Part shown: in pieces, positions 23,727 to 35,545 of the stretch
How positions within the stretch are numbered: the first letter of the stretch is position 1
Layout: the number at the start of each line of letters is the position of its first letter
From: Nemertoderma westbladi
Lineage: Eukaryota > Xenacoelomorpha > Nemertodermatida > Nemertodermatidae
Reading direction: 5' to 3'
DNA: 52,176 nucleotides
NCBI GenBank assembly: GCA_032718475.1
Contig: JAUCBJ010007730.1
Location: 1 to 52,176 of the forward strand
Position numbers and translations under genes: made by a program
The notes under the pieces: generated by a model
What the model saw: only the letters and a program-made list of their open reading frames with translations
What the model was told of the DNA's origin: nothing
Databases searched by the model: none

Positions 23727-25256
23727 CCCTATTAAACCCGGGGGGGGGGGGGGTCAATATGACCCCCCCGTGGTTTTTTTATTATAATTCTGAAACAAAC
23801 GCAGTTGGAAATCTGAAATTTTATGACTTTTCCTAAAAATCTATTGTCTTCATGGTAGTTAAAACCGTTTTCAAAAATATTGGGTACTTTTCGAGTTATA
23901 GCACCATTTTTTAACCCTACTTTTGGCACTTTTTTTGAGACGTTTTTTGAAAATTACATTTCATTAAATATGAATTGTAACATCTCTATTTTTGATTTAC
24001 ACCGGTTTTTTGGTGTTAGAAATTGGATCGAATTCATATAAATTGATTTAGAAATTTCAAACTTGTTTTTTTCGATGGGTGCCAAATTTTGGTGCCAGCA
24101 CCAAATTTTGAAATAAGTCAATTTTGTAAATTGATTGTTTGAAACTTGTTTTTTACGCAATTGGGGTTTTTTGAGGTTCTGGATTCGATGAAATATATAC
24201 GAGTTGAACCAAGCGTATCAAACTTGTATTTTTCGGTGCTGTGTGCTAATTTTGGTGCTAGCACGAAATTTTGAAAATCCATTCAATATATAAAATTGCT
24301 TGTGACAATTTATTTCTTGCGTTTTAGAGGTTTATGGCTGTTCTGAATTCAATGGAAAATATAATTATCGTACTAGACATCTCAAACTTGTATTTTTCGG
24401 ATGTGGGTGCAAAATGTGGTGTAGCACCAAATTTTGAAAACCATCAAATATATCAATTGATTGTGTCACCTTGTTTCTTGCGTTATACGGGTTTGTGATG
24501 GTTCTGAATTCAATGGAATCAGTAAAAATTTCATAAGAGTTCTCAAACTTGTATTTTTCGCCGGTGGGTGAAAATTGTTGTGCCAGCACCAAATTTTGGA
24601 AAATATGCAAATTGATAAGTAGATAGTATCACCTTGTTTCTTGCGTTATACGGGTTTATGAGGGTCGTGAATCCGATGGAGTCAATAAAAACAGCACTGG
24701 ACATCGCAAACTTGTACTTTTTGGTGATGGGTACGAAATTTGGTGCTAGCACCAAAATTTGCTAAATTCCGCCGAAAAATACAAGTGGCAATGATCTGGC
24801 ATATTAGAAATGTATTCCATTAGAATCAGCGCCCTCGAAAACCTGAAAATATGAATTTATAGCATCGTATAAGTGAAAGTGCTGGTTACTTGTTTTTTTC
24901 ATTTTTTTCCTACGCAGAGAGGACTAAACAGCCATTTATAGTAATCATATCATTTTTAAATATTTTCCAATGTATTTTGCACCCCAAAAAACCTGTATTG
25001 AAAAATAATTAGCCGAAAATGTAACTTTCAAATTTTGTGAAAATTGTGCACTACTTGTAATTTTGGTGCTGCAATATAACCACCCCAGTACATTTTTTCG
25101 AAAATTTATTTTTTCGGTCGGATCCAGACAAGTGATACCTACGTACAAACAAAAAATCAGACGTTTTTGTAAATATTTGTAGATTTTAGAGGGGGGGGGT
25201 CAATATGACCCTCTCCCGGTATTTGTACAACATTTTATAGCCCGGTACTAATAGGG
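23727..25256. mobile_element. piggyBac-like non-autonomous element in the 68-bp array
   Basis: Flanked by TTAA on both sides (23723-23726 and 25257-25260), and the host minisatellite continues exactly across it. The termini are inverted: ccctattaaacccgg at the left and ccggtactaataggg at the right, that is ccctatta with a partly matching continuation. TTAA duplication with a CCCT-type terminus is the hallmark of the piggyBac superfamily. Next to each tip lies a palindrome, gggtcaatatgaccc, extended by G and C runs. The interior has no transposase; it is mostly a 162-bp repeat. At 1530 bp it is a non-autonomous passenger mobilised in trans, if at all. Confidence 0.8.
24050..24770. repeat. 162-bp tandem repeat inside the piggyBac-like element
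   Basis: About 4.5 diverged copies, each with aaacttgtatttttcgg, ggtgctagcaccaaatttt (itself a small palindrome), cttgtttcttgcgttatac and ggttctgaattcaatgga. Copies begin near 24060, 24220, 24381, 24543 and 24707. Confidence 0.8.
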
Positions 25257-25475
25257 TTAAGTGATCGTTTATTGTTTTGGTTAGAAAATCCCGCCTCTGT
25301 AACCTGCTCCTTTCCCTCAATTAGTTAAGTGATCGTTTATTGTTTTGGTTAGAAAATCTCGTCTATGTAACCTGCTCCTTTCCCTGATTTGGTAAAGTGA
25401 CTGTTTATTGTTTTGGTTAGAAAACTCGGCCTTAACCTGCTCCTTTCCATCAATTGGTAATTGTTTTTGGCTATA
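25257..25475. repeat. 68-bp minisatellite, right part (about 3 units)
   Basis: Continuation of the array at 23284-23726. The last units are shortened and diverged (taacctgctcctttccatcaa). Confidence 0.9.
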
Positions 25476-26097
25476 AAATGAGTGTTTTGCTACGTCATGT
25501 GGTAATCGATTATCGACAACAACCACAAACTCTTTTTACCACAGGCGCATATGGAAATCTATCTCATAGTCTATAAATCATGGAATCATGGAATGTTTTG
25601 GCACAGGCATAGTGAAATCAACTGTCTGACAGTCCAGAAATCAGCAGTCTGGCAGTTTGAAGAAATACATACATAAAAAGTCATTAAAAGGACAATAAAA
25701 GTCATTAAAAGGACAACAAAAGTCATTATGCATAATTCGTAAAAAAAATAGGACAAAAAAAGTCAAATAAAAGGACATAAAAAATCACTGCCTTAAATAA
25801 TTAATTTTTCTAAAGAAAATTAAATATTCATTAAAACAAAATTAATTGGCCGGCCAACATCGCCCACCATACTGCTGAAGCGGATTATTCTTCACAAATT
25901 AACACTGATTTTATTTATATCCAGGTATTACCATTGTTCCCATGTAGCTAGCTAGCTATGATTTGTGATTTGAGATATCCAATGAGTTATCTGATCAGAC
26001 AGAGCCTTAATAAATAATTCAATGAAAAGTGCGGAAAACTATTCCAGTGTAAAGGTAACAAGGAAAGGGCGAGTGGTGTGTGGTAATCTTATCTAGC

Positions 26098-26903
26098 ACC
26101 TATTTTATTTAATTATTGGGATATAGATTACCTTCTGTTACTATTGTTAGAACATTAACTGGAAATAGCCTTCCTTATCCACAGAGAATAATGCCGAGCC
26201 GCCGAGGGAATATCCTTGGATTATCTAGGGAATATCCAGAGCATTATCTGCGGGCAAATGTACCTGGAGTGGCGGCTTGACTTAACATTATTTAATTTGC
26301 GGCATAAGCATAAGAATCTACCTAAATTGGTGGTCCTTCAGTGGTAGCCTATTGGGGAGATGAAATTGAAAAAAGTTCTGTTACGATTTGTGAAACACGG
26401 GGGGGGGGGGGGGGGGGGGTTCATCCCACCAGTGCACTGCTCCCACCACTTATTTTTTTAATTGAGAATACAAAAATGCCATGAAATGAAAATTGGAGCC
26501 CCCACCCCGCCCTCCAGGATTTTTGTGTAAAGTGTAACATTGTTTTTTACAATGCCATATGCAATGCCTGTTTACTCACTTAAATATTTAGTTAAATTAT
26601 TGTTGGTAGTAGTATTGCAGACCTAAGTATTTAGTTCCAGTGATAGTACATTACGGTCCGTGTACACACAGTACTAAATTATCATAATTAATTACTGTAC
26701 CAGTAGTAAAGTTAAGTCTGTCTGGTAGTCTACTAAGTAAGTAAGTCTGTTCAGATCATGCCAGCCTATTGTGGTCCATAGTAAGTTACTGTAATTAGTG
26801 TTTTAGGCATAATTATTTTGTATCAGTACTACATACCTGTATTAAAGTAGTAATTAAAGTATTAATTAAAGTATTAATTAACAGTAGTAAAAGCGATAAA
26901 CAA
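26098..26903. other. No gene seen; G tract
   Basis: Unclassified repeat sequence to about 26290 (diverged relative at 17365-17640), a pure G tract at about 26399-26420, then AT-rich sequence with tagtagtaa-like motifs. No coding similarity. Confidence 0.5.
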
Positions 26904-26928
26904 TATATATATATATATATATATATGT
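26904..26928. repeat. (AT)n microsatellite
   Basis: About 12 AT dinucleotides, directly at the 3' end (minus strand) of the following non-LTR fragment. It may be that element's tail. Confidence 0.85.
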
Positions 26929-28060
26929 TTATTGACAAAATAAATATTAAACGGCACAGAACTAATTAATTACCATATTGAATAATAACAATTACACAAA
27001 AACCCTTTTTTAGTCCAAATGATATTACAGATCTTAAATCCCATAGCACAAAAGAAAAAGAAAGAAATATGCCTACTGTATAATGAACATTACTCGAAAA
27101 AGTTCAGTACTTCATAAACAAACTCACAAACGACTCTAGGCGATGTACTGAATTGGCGAATAAGGAGATTCTACAAAAATTCGAAAACTGAAACTTACCC
27201 CTAATATGTTGTGTTAGACTACAGGTAAACAATACATGAGATTCATTTTGAATTGACACGTTATCACAACTACATACTCGCTGATCTCTAGGTGTCCTAC
27301 TCCATCGTCCTTTTTCTATTCTGAGGTTATGTGATGACAAGCGTAACCTAGTAAAACTTTTTCTAAGGTAATCTGGAATGTAACTTTTTGACGAGTAAAT
27401 AACGTGTGGTGTAAGTGTACTATTTATTTCGGATATATAAAAGACAAACTTACTTGCTGTCTCGGGTTTATTTAAAACAACACCTTTACTTTTTTCACAA
27501 CTATTACATATAGTACTATTATTATCTAAAACTGACATTAACATATTATAACCCGGCGTTTTCTCGCTATAACACAGATCCAGTACTTGGTGAATTGGTA
27601 AATTACGACTTTTACATTTCAGTAGTTTTCGTATGTAATTTTTCCTATTTTTATTTATGATGTCAAGCAATCTTGGGAAACCACTTTCAATAAAGCATAA
27701 ATCATTGGGTGTCTGCTGTCTGACTGATAGTATAACTTTAATCATTTTCATGTACAGTATAAACACTCTAAGGATTTGACATCATCAGTTAACCACGATT
27801 CACTAGCTTAAAGCATCGATGAAATTACACATGCGTTTAGCACTTGCTTTTTAAAAATGAAAGGAACATTAAAATTTTTACTACAGAAAATAATAAATTT
27901 ATTCATCGTGTCTAGACATAACTTTTCATGTAGCTTCAAAACGCTAGACATTCTAACATCATCCGTAAATATTGACCCCAGGTACGTATAATTGTTACAG
28001 TACGAAATAATTAAATCATCAACGCATAGATCATATTTATCTAATCTTTTTACCATTTAT
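26929..28060 (-). pseudogene. 5'-truncated non-LTR retrotransposon, post-RT and zinc-knuckle end
   Basis: Minus strand from 28056: NYTYLGSIFTDDVRM (RT thumb pattern YLGS), then FKKQVLNACVISSML, a stop codon, SESWLTDDVKSL, a frame change, and a 220-codon block ending in CSCDNVSIQNESHVLFTC, a Cys/His zinc-knuckle-like pattern typical of the C terminus of several invertebrate non-LTR elements. The RT catalytic part is missing; the insertion starts near 28060. Stop and frameshift show it is dead. Confidence 0.75.
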
Positions 28061-28627
28061 TACAAAATACTTTGTACAATTATACAATGATAAACAACAC
28101 AATATTATAATTATACATGCACTCACAAATACAATCAAAACGTAAGTATATCTATAATATAAATGCGTTTGTAAAAGTTGTTAAAAAGTCAATATTATTA
28201 AATTGTTCAAAAAATTGGAAAGTAGAGTGTGGCTGGAGAAAAAAATCAGGGGTTGAAATTAAATATAAAATTATAAAATTTTCTACAACTATATAGGATT
28301 GACGTAAGTCCTGCGCCGTCTTCAAGCCTGAGCCTGCTCGCCACTTTACTCTGTGGCTCGAACTACAGAGCAACTTAAAATCGCACTTGAACTTGAAATC
28401 GCACTTGAGGGAACTATTTCACTTAAAATTATCCTTGGAATATCAAGCAGGTTTTCCAAAATACTTGACTTGAAATTTCACTAGAAATTTAACTTGACTT
28501 GAAACCGAGGGTCCTATGAGCTACCTTGAAATCACACTTGAGAATAATTTGAAATAAAATGTGGAGAAATTTCTGATTAATATGTCATCCTAAAACTATT
28601 TCAAACATTATTTTTTTTATTCACATT
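28061..28627. other. No gene seen; cttgaaat-rich stretch
   Basis: AT-rich, with a 28380-28550 portion made of irregular cacttgaaatttcacttga-like repeats. A looser relative occurs at 32860-32965. It lies just upstream of the Harbinger scrap. Confidence 0.4.
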
Positions 28628-29105
28628 ATGGATTTCACTGTACTCTCCAGGCTGGAAACAGTACCTTATATATTATTCGACATAAATCGTTATCAGCGTA
28701 TCACAACAATTTATAGTGAGCTTATTTATCCATTAGACGAATACCACGATGACGAATTTTATCAGCGTTTCAATTTACGAAGGATGGATTTCGGTCAATT
28801 TGTTCGTTAGTGGACAGGTATTTGGAACATCCTACAAACCGAAGCCATTCATTGACCAATGAGCAACAAATGGGCCTTACTTTGCAGCAGTTCTATGCTT
28901 GTAGCTCATTTCTTCAAGTTTGTGGAGATTCGATAAATGTAAGCAAAATCTTGTGCATCAGAAACGGTCACAAGAGTAACAGATCCACTGGATGCACTGC
29001 TCAAACACTTCACTACAGTGGTGAAATTCCCCAAAGGTGATAATTTACAAGCAACAACGGATGGATTTATGGAAATTTCAAGATGAACCAATATATGTCA
29101 GTCAA
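28628..29105 (+). pseudogene. PIF/Harbinger transposase remnant (N-terminal half)
   Basis: Three frames together spell a HARBI1-like transposase: DEFYQRFNLRRMDFGQFVR, then EHPTNRSHSLTNEQQMGL and SSFLQVCGDSINVSK, then VTRVTDPLDALLKHF, VVKFPKGDNLQATTDGF and MEIS. This corresponds to the region before the first catalytic Asp of the DDE domain (the GxIDGTH motif), and the sequence ends before reaching it. Stop codon after FVR (about 28808) and at least two frame changes. The 3' part is missing where the next retroelement begins (poly-T at about 29145). Confidence 0.85.
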
Positions 29106-29267
29106 TCTAAAGGGATTCCAATCGTTTAATGTTCAAGCAATGTTTTTTTTTTTTTTTAATTTTATTCCACGCCTAATGGCACATAGTAAAAACGAGTAGC
29201 ACAATATTATAATTATATATAAATACATAGCATAAAATTAATTAATTTGCTGACCCTACACTACAGA

Positions 29268-30485
29268 CTACGCTATTCTAGAACAAGGACTACACACTGT
29301 ATATACTGCACGAAGCAAAGAATTGTTCGAGTCTGTAACTCGGCTCTTAAGACTGGTACGGCATTTATATATTATATGACAAAACATAGGTATATTTAAG
29401 ACACCAAAAGTGAGAGATATACTGGTTGGCTCATCGTTTGTCAAACGAGGAACCTTAAAAAGTAGCCTAGCACAGTTGTTATAAGCAACCCTCAATTTAT
29501 CAAAAGCAGGCTGGGTTGGGTGTAATTACGTCGAGCCCATAGACTACAACAATAAATTGGCGTTATATAAGCACGAAAAAGTGCCACTTTAACGGCAGTA
29601 GATGCATTACTAAATTTCCTAGCTAGTGTATTACCCCTAGCGTACATTGCATGCATTTGTTTTATAATATCTATGTCATCATCCGTGGATGAACACAGTG
29701 TATGACCGAGGTAGACAAAAGAATCAACGACATCAATAACAGCACCATATAATTTAACATTGGCAGACCGTGTTACCGTGTACGACTTAGGAACAAAATA
29801 AATACATTTCGTTTTTTTAATATTGAATAATATAGAATGTGAATTAGCAAATACAACTGACATATTAATTAGTTTTTGTAAACCATAGATTGAGTTGGAA
29901 ATAATGCACAGATCATCAGCGTATATAATATGGTTAATTCTGGTTGATCCAATTAGACATCCAGTTCCACTGGCATTTAACTGTGTGCTAAGATCGTCTA
30001 TGTATACGTTATAGAAGAGGAGGCTTAAGACCCCGCCCTGTCTAGTGCCATTAGTAACTTGGAATGGTAACGAGATAATACTCAACCCAACATACACGAA
30101 GCAACTGATTGCGATACCAAAAACGAATTAACCGTACTATATAAATTGGAATGCCACGATTCAATAATTTATTAAATAGTTTGTAGTGGTTTACACGGTC
30201 AAATGCCTTGGAAGCGTCCAGCATACAAATGTAAACACAAGAGTTGTTACTGAGATAGTAATTTATAATTTCTTTCAATGTGTAAACACAGGTTTCTGTT
30301 CCTAATATAGACTTGAAACCATACTGATTATCATTGGTGCAAAGAAGATCAATGCAATGTTCTACAATTAATTTCTCAATAATTTTGCAAATTATTGTGG
30401 ATAGTGATATACAATGATAATTTTCTTTGCTTGTAAGATCTCCTGTTCTGTCCTTGACTAATGGTATGATGGTTGAGTTCATCAT
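29268..30485 (-). pseudogene. RT palm and post-RT region
   Basis: Block one (30485-30085): IIPLVKDRTGDLTSKENYH, YGFKSILGTETCVYTL, CMLDASKAFDRV (first catalytic Asp). Block two (about 30085-29500): VTNGTRQGGVLSLLFY, INHIIYADDLCI (YADD box intact), YLGHTLCSS. Block three (about 29500-29268): RVAYNNCARLLFKVPR and an NSLLRAV end typical of CR1/L2-group proteins. Catalytic residues are all present. The two frame changes (about 30084 and 29510) look like single-base events in ggg and ccc runs. Confidence 0.85.
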
Positions 30486-31825
30486 ATCAAAGGCATGTAT
30501 CCATATATCAAAGTTGCATTAATCAACAAAGTTATTGCACAAACAAGATTATACCCACAGGCATATATTAAGTGCTCAGCGGTCAAACCGTCAGGGCCAG
30601 TGGCCTTACCTGTTGAAAGGCCGAGCAAGGAATCAAGCACTTCTTTGTAGGATACACGATTTATATTTATATTTGTAGCCTTGTCTAAAATACTATTTAC
30701 ATAACTACTATTTGTATCGTCTTTCACGCAATTAAATAAATCATTAAAATGCTCCTTCCACATATTTGTAATATTCTCAGCACCAATTCCATTACCAATT
30801 CTATTTGGTAATGGGGCCTTATTAGAACTATGGCTACGTACTTGTGACCAAAAATTCTTAGTATTTGCATTCGAAATTAAGGCATCAACCATTTTATCTT
30901 GTTTAATTTGAGACTCGTTTTTCTTACACTGTCTCATTGCCCGTTTATACCGAGCCTTGGTGCGCAGATACTCATGAAACACAGAACCTTGGCGGGGTGA
31001 GCCGCAGTTACGCCAAAGTTTGAATGCTGATAAGGACTGTTTGTATTGGTCCTTAACTACATCATTCCATCCTGGTACATGGCTATGGCGGTTGCCTTGG
31101 TTATCGCTATTAGTATGTTTAATATTATATGTCTTACTAGAATCAGTTAAAATTGTCACCAAAGTTGAATACAACTTGTCAATATCTGAATTATGTGAAA
31201 AAGAAATATTATGTTCATTAAGTCTAAAACTACCAATAGCTTCATTTACATAATTAGAATATTCATGGACCTTACTGGATTGATGTTCCCAGTCAAAATT
31301 AACCGGAGGTTTCGTATTAGTTACATCATCAATATTTCTGTCCATAAATAATGGCGCAATCGTCGAAGCAATGCCAATATGCAGTGGCATATGATCCGAT
31401 ACAGTTGCGTCATATATAACCTTTATAGAGTCAATTAAACAGGTTGGCGTACTAATTACGTGATCAAGCCATGAGGTCGATCCGTGTGCGTCATTCACGT
31501 ATGTAAAAGTATCAATAGGCAATGTACACACATCACTAATAGTTAAATTTAAAGTTAAACACCAGTGAGATAACTCGGTATATATTTCTCGAGTAGGGTC
31601 AGCATTAAAATCGCCAACTAATGGACGATGGCCAGGAATTCGACAATAAAGATGAGACAATAAGTACTCAGTTTCCTCCTTTGCCCGGTTTTGGTCCATA
31701 ACGCTGTGATAGTTCTTGTTGTATAGCGATACCAGTGCGCACTTCGAACATATGTGCCAAATTATCCTGGTTTGAGACTGCTTTTTCTTATGAGCAGACT
31801 TTTTTCCAATACCATTCATGTCCAT
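30482..31825 (-). pseudogene. EEP (partial) and RT N-terminal region
   Basis: A 447-codon frame: RPLVGDFNADPTREIY, GSTSWLDHVIS and TVSDHMPLHIGI are the C-terminal catalytic boxes of an EEP endonuclease. A basic linker follows (YKRAMRQCKKNESQIKQ), then LGLSTGKATGPDGLTAEHL, the fingers motif of RT. The frame ends at GYMPLI in a run of T, where loss of one base displaces it; similarity continues directly at MNSTIIPLVKD in the next frame. Only about 65 residues precede GDFNAD, less than half of a normal EEP N-terminal portion. Confidence 0.85.
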
Positions 31826-31850
31826 CTTTCGAAGATTGAAGCTTAACTAG

Positions 31851-33008
31851 CTAGGCCTACTACAGTACTAGGTATTTCAACTTACATCAATAAACATTAC
31901 ACTGGTAGGCAACCTAATTACACAATGAACTCATTTCTCATGAGCTACAGCCCAGTAAACAACAAGCATGTTAGGCAAACGTTCTGGCGAACAGAACATC
32001 TTTTCAGATTCGAATTTGCCATTTCCTGACGATTAAAAAAAAGTTATGACATGATATTACTTTATTCATGTTTAAATAATTTAATTTCGTACATATTTTT
32101 GAATTCGTTTTTTTTTTCATCTGGCCTCCCAAGTCCTTATCTTATATGAGTGAAATTTATCCTTTAATATGCAGATTATGTTGTTTTTGAACTCAAATTC
32201 TAATTTTGTGGATATATTTACCCCAGGAGATCGTTTTTTTACCTTTATACAAGCATTCAATTTTGATATATCCTCACCATGAACCTTGTGATAACACCGC
32301 GATCGATAAAATTAGCCGATCGGACCTCCAGTCTTTAAAACCACCATGATCCTTGATTTAGTTTAACGAAATTCAAAATAAAGTTCATTTTCTGACTCAG
32401 AATTAAATTCTGCATCTTTTAAGGGTGGTGCCCCATGATTTGGAGATATGACCAAAAAAATGCCTCATACCTCCTACCCCTCTACAGTAACTCATTGCAT
32501 TGGGGCTACTGTAAATAAGGAGGTTGAAATGATTCGCCAAAGGTTCGCCAAACGTTCTGTCTCAAAATAAAAGCGTTTCTGAGACGTTTGCGAGAGATAC
32601 AGGGGAGAATGAATTGTACGCCAGACATTCGTGAGAGGTTCTGGGTTCGAATGAATTACATGCCTGGCATTTGGTAATCAGCATTCTTCTAGCATTCGCC
32701 ACTATGTTTCATTTCCGAATGCTGGTAGCATGCTGAAGATGTTCGGATCCCGAATGCGCCACGCATTCGCCGTGTTTGCTGGGAGTAGACTGCTTAGAAA
32801 ACTTTTGGGTTGACAATGAGAAATGTAGATAAATCCTACACTATCTCAAATCTGATTTCAAGTGCACTTAAAAGTGTGAAAACTCAAGTGGCTTCGAAAA
32901 ACGGGATTGAGTTAATTTCAAGAACGCCCTTATTCAAGTGAGTTTTGTAAAACCGGCCCCTGTAGCCGCGTATGGCATGGGAAGCTACACGAAATGATGA
33001 ATTGAATC
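31851..33008. other. No gene seen
   Basis: AT-rich. 32535-32770 contains irregular repeats of cgaatgc-, ttcgcca- and aacgttctg-like words, some in inverted orientation (compare 31976-32025), suggesting an old transposon end. No open coding similarity. Confidence 0.4.
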
Positions 33009-34290
33009 CGACTGCTACGGAAGCCCATAGCGGTCATCATTTCACACACACAATGAGTGTCGCAACTGTGCTTTACATTTACATTTTGGAGTGTGTGTGC
33101 GTGTCATGATATGTGTGTGCGTGTCATGATATGTGTGTGCGTGTCATGATATGTGTGTGCGTGTCATGATATGTGTGTGCGTGTCATGATATGTGTGTGC
33201 GTGTCATGATATGTGTGTGCGTGTCATGATGTGTGTGTGCGTGTCATGATATGTGTGTGCGTGTCATGATATGTGTGTGCGTGTCATGATATGTGTGTGC
33301 GTGTCATGATATGTGTGTGCGTGTCATGATGAGTGTGTGCGTGTCATGATGAGTGTGTGCGTGTCATGATATGTGTGTGCGTGTCATGATATGTGTGTGC
33401 GTGTCATGATATGTGTGTGGGTGTCATGATATGTGTGTGCGTGTCATGATGATTGTCATGCCCCGTAATGGTCAAAATAAAAAGGCGGGAAATTCAATCA
33501 AACATTTTTGAGATGGTTTAAATTCTGCTACTGTAGTTTTCATTTTCTTAATACCGCATATACAATTATGTTTCTGTATAACAATAACTTGAGCTTTTAT
33601 TAAATACACCCCTAGTGTTACAAAATAAATTTTATTTACTTGTGTGGAATTAATTGTGTGTTAAATAATTGAATGTTCTGGAATATTTATTAATTTAAGT
33701 AGAGAGCAGTTCAACTACAAACCAATATTGGATATTGACATCCGTTTTGAAGTACTTTTTCCAGACACTAAAGTTGCAATAACTTTTGAGTATATGCATG
33801 GATTTTGCTCAAATTGCGTGCAAACCTTTTTTACTTCGATTCTCTTTCGATTCATGTAATAAAATTTAAGAAATTCTTTTAAGAAAAAATATTTTCACAT
33901 TACTTTTTTCGCCTGGAAAGAAGTAAATTCAATGCAATCCTATGGGATACTTTTTTCCCTAGGGAAAAAAGTGCTTCTTTTTCTCCCGATTTTGGGGGAT
34001 ATTCGTATCAAAAAGTAACAATTTAAGAATAAAAGCTTTTACGGCCCTCGTTTTGTAAGTAAGTACAACTAAGTAAACACACACGCACGCACACACCCGA
34101 ACGCACACACATATGACACGCACACACATATCATGACACCACACACATATCATGACACCACACACATATCATGACACGCACACACATATCATGACACGCA
34201 CACACACTCCAAAATGTAAATGTAAAGCACAGTTGTGACACACATCGTGTGTGTGAAATGATGACCGCTATGGGCTTCCGTAGACTGCGG
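33009..34290. mobile_element. Foldback element with 20-bp tandem repeats in both arms
   Basis: The left arm (33009-33453) begins with a unique segment (ctacggaagcccatagcggt, through ctttacatttacattttgga) followed by 18 copies of a 20-bp unit (gtgtgtgcgtgtcatgatat). The right arm (about 34078-34290) is the inverse: about 6 units of the same repeat, then the same unique segment in reverse orientation. The arms therefore match in outer domain and inner tandem domain but differ in repeat number. The spacer (33454-34077) is AT-rich without genes. No target duplication is evident. Confidence 0.9.
33091..33453. repeat. 20-bp minisatellite, 18 units
   Basis: Nearly perfect units of 20 bp with rare single-base variants (atg to gag in two units). 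It lies wholly in the left arm of the foldback element. Confidence 0.95.
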
Positions 34291-34511
34291 ACCCATCCAA
34301 TTACGTTGTTATATTGTCGCCTGCCAGATTTCGATGGAGCTGGTGTGCCATGATCATTAACAGTAGTAAAGTTTAAGTCTGTTTGTTTTAAATTATATTT
34401 ATTCAATACAGCACTACAATTAATTTAAGAAGGACAAAAAAAGGAGAATTCGAACGATATAGGTAGTAGTAAATTTTTAATATATATAAATGGTAGAATA
34501 TTTTAGGCCCG

Positions 34512-35545
34512 TTAAGGGGGGGGGTAGTGCATTTTCTGACCAAAAAGACCAAAATTTTTGAAACATATCCTATCTGATGAAGAATTTCATGCTGAATCCA
34601 AATATGGAAACCGTTTTCCCATATCTTCCTTGGTTTTCGAGATATCTGGGATAGAAGATACTGGCTCTGATATATCGCGATATCGGTAAAGGATATGAAG
34701 TTTGGGGTTTGCATTCAATTTCTGCAAATTTCTGTGCTCTCCGCAATGAAGACGGGACTCGAATAAGCGACTCTGCGGTCTTTGTGGGATTACACAGAAT
34801 AGATTTATCGGTCATCGGAGATCTTCAAAATGTATAATCTGCAGTTCTAGTGGTCATACGGAGTTCGTTTTGGCTCATTCGAAAGCTCTTTTCTCAGAGA
34901 CCTTTGTTACCATTTGGTTTGGCAAACTCTTGAAGTGTCTGCCTGTCTGCCTGTCTGCCTGAAGTTGACTGCCTGAGCAATCATAACTTGAACCAAATTA
35001 GCAAGGCATATTTTACTCAAATTCATGTTATATTGCTTTATAAACATTTTGTCTTAAATCAAATGGTAACTTTGTTCTATAATAAAAGAGCTTTCGAATG
35101 AGCCTAAAACGAACTTCGTACGACCACTAGAACTGGAGATTATACATTTTGAAGATCTCCGATGACCGATAAGTCTATTCTGTGTAATCCCGCAAAGACA
35201 GAGTCGCTTATTCGAGTCCCGTTGTCTTATAAACGTTGTCTTATAAACTGACAAGTAGGTCCAATAATCATAAAAAAATACCTTCTCAATTAAAATTTTG
35301 TGCTCTTTCTCGTGGAGACATCCAATTGGCACCACTGGGCACAGAAATTTGCAGAAATTGAATGCAAACCACAAACTTCATCGCCTTTACCGATATTGCA
35401 ATATATCTGAGCCAGTATCTTCTATCCCAGATATCTCGAAAACTAAGCAAATTATGGGAAAACGGTTTCCATATTTGGATTCAGCATGACATTCTGCATC
35501 AGATAGGATATGTTTCAAAAATTCGTCTTTTTGGTTTAGGTCATT
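34512..35545. mobile_element. Large inverted-repeat (MITE-like) element
   Basis: Left arm 34538-34925 and right arm 35060-35542 are inverted copies over about 400 bp with small indels (blocks gaaacatatcctatctgat, ccgttttcccatat, ggagatcttcaaaatgtata, ctcattcgaaagctctttt). The short centre holds (tgcctgtc)n. The left end continues outward to ttaagggggggggtagtgca, resembling the TTAA plus G-run terminus of the element at 48106; the right end has lost this. Small ORFs on both strands here are mirror images of each other and are not genes. Confidence 0.85.

Larger units (their letters stand above)
20091..26097. repeat. Right, complete copy of the tandem segmental duplication
   Basis: The roughly 6.0-kb unit contains, left to right: the 3' fragment of the non-LTR family (20091-20250), a B-box segment, a decayed minus-strand non-LTR element (21110-22805), a 68-bp minisatellite interrupted by a piggyBac-like element, and an AT-rich block rich in aaaagtcattaaaagga (25674-25790) leading into 25797-26097. 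Its left and right ends are shared with 18441-20088. Confidence 0.88.
29140..31850 (-). mobile_element. CR1/L2-like non-LTR retrotransposon with poly(A) tail
   Basis: A minus-strand element. Its 3' end is marked by a run of T on the plus strand (29144-29158, that is a poly(A) tail). Coding order is EEP (C-terminal half only), RT, post-RT. The N-terminal half of the endonuclease is absent, so the copy is 5'-truncated or deleted near 31825. The coding frame is otherwise long and lacks scattered stops, being broken only at three points, which suggests a young insertion or indel errors in the sequence. Confidence 0.85.

Noticed and set aside
33959-34406. Cys/Val-rich minus-strand ORFs
   Set aside because: Encoded by the gt/ca-rich 20-bp repeat of the foldback arm.
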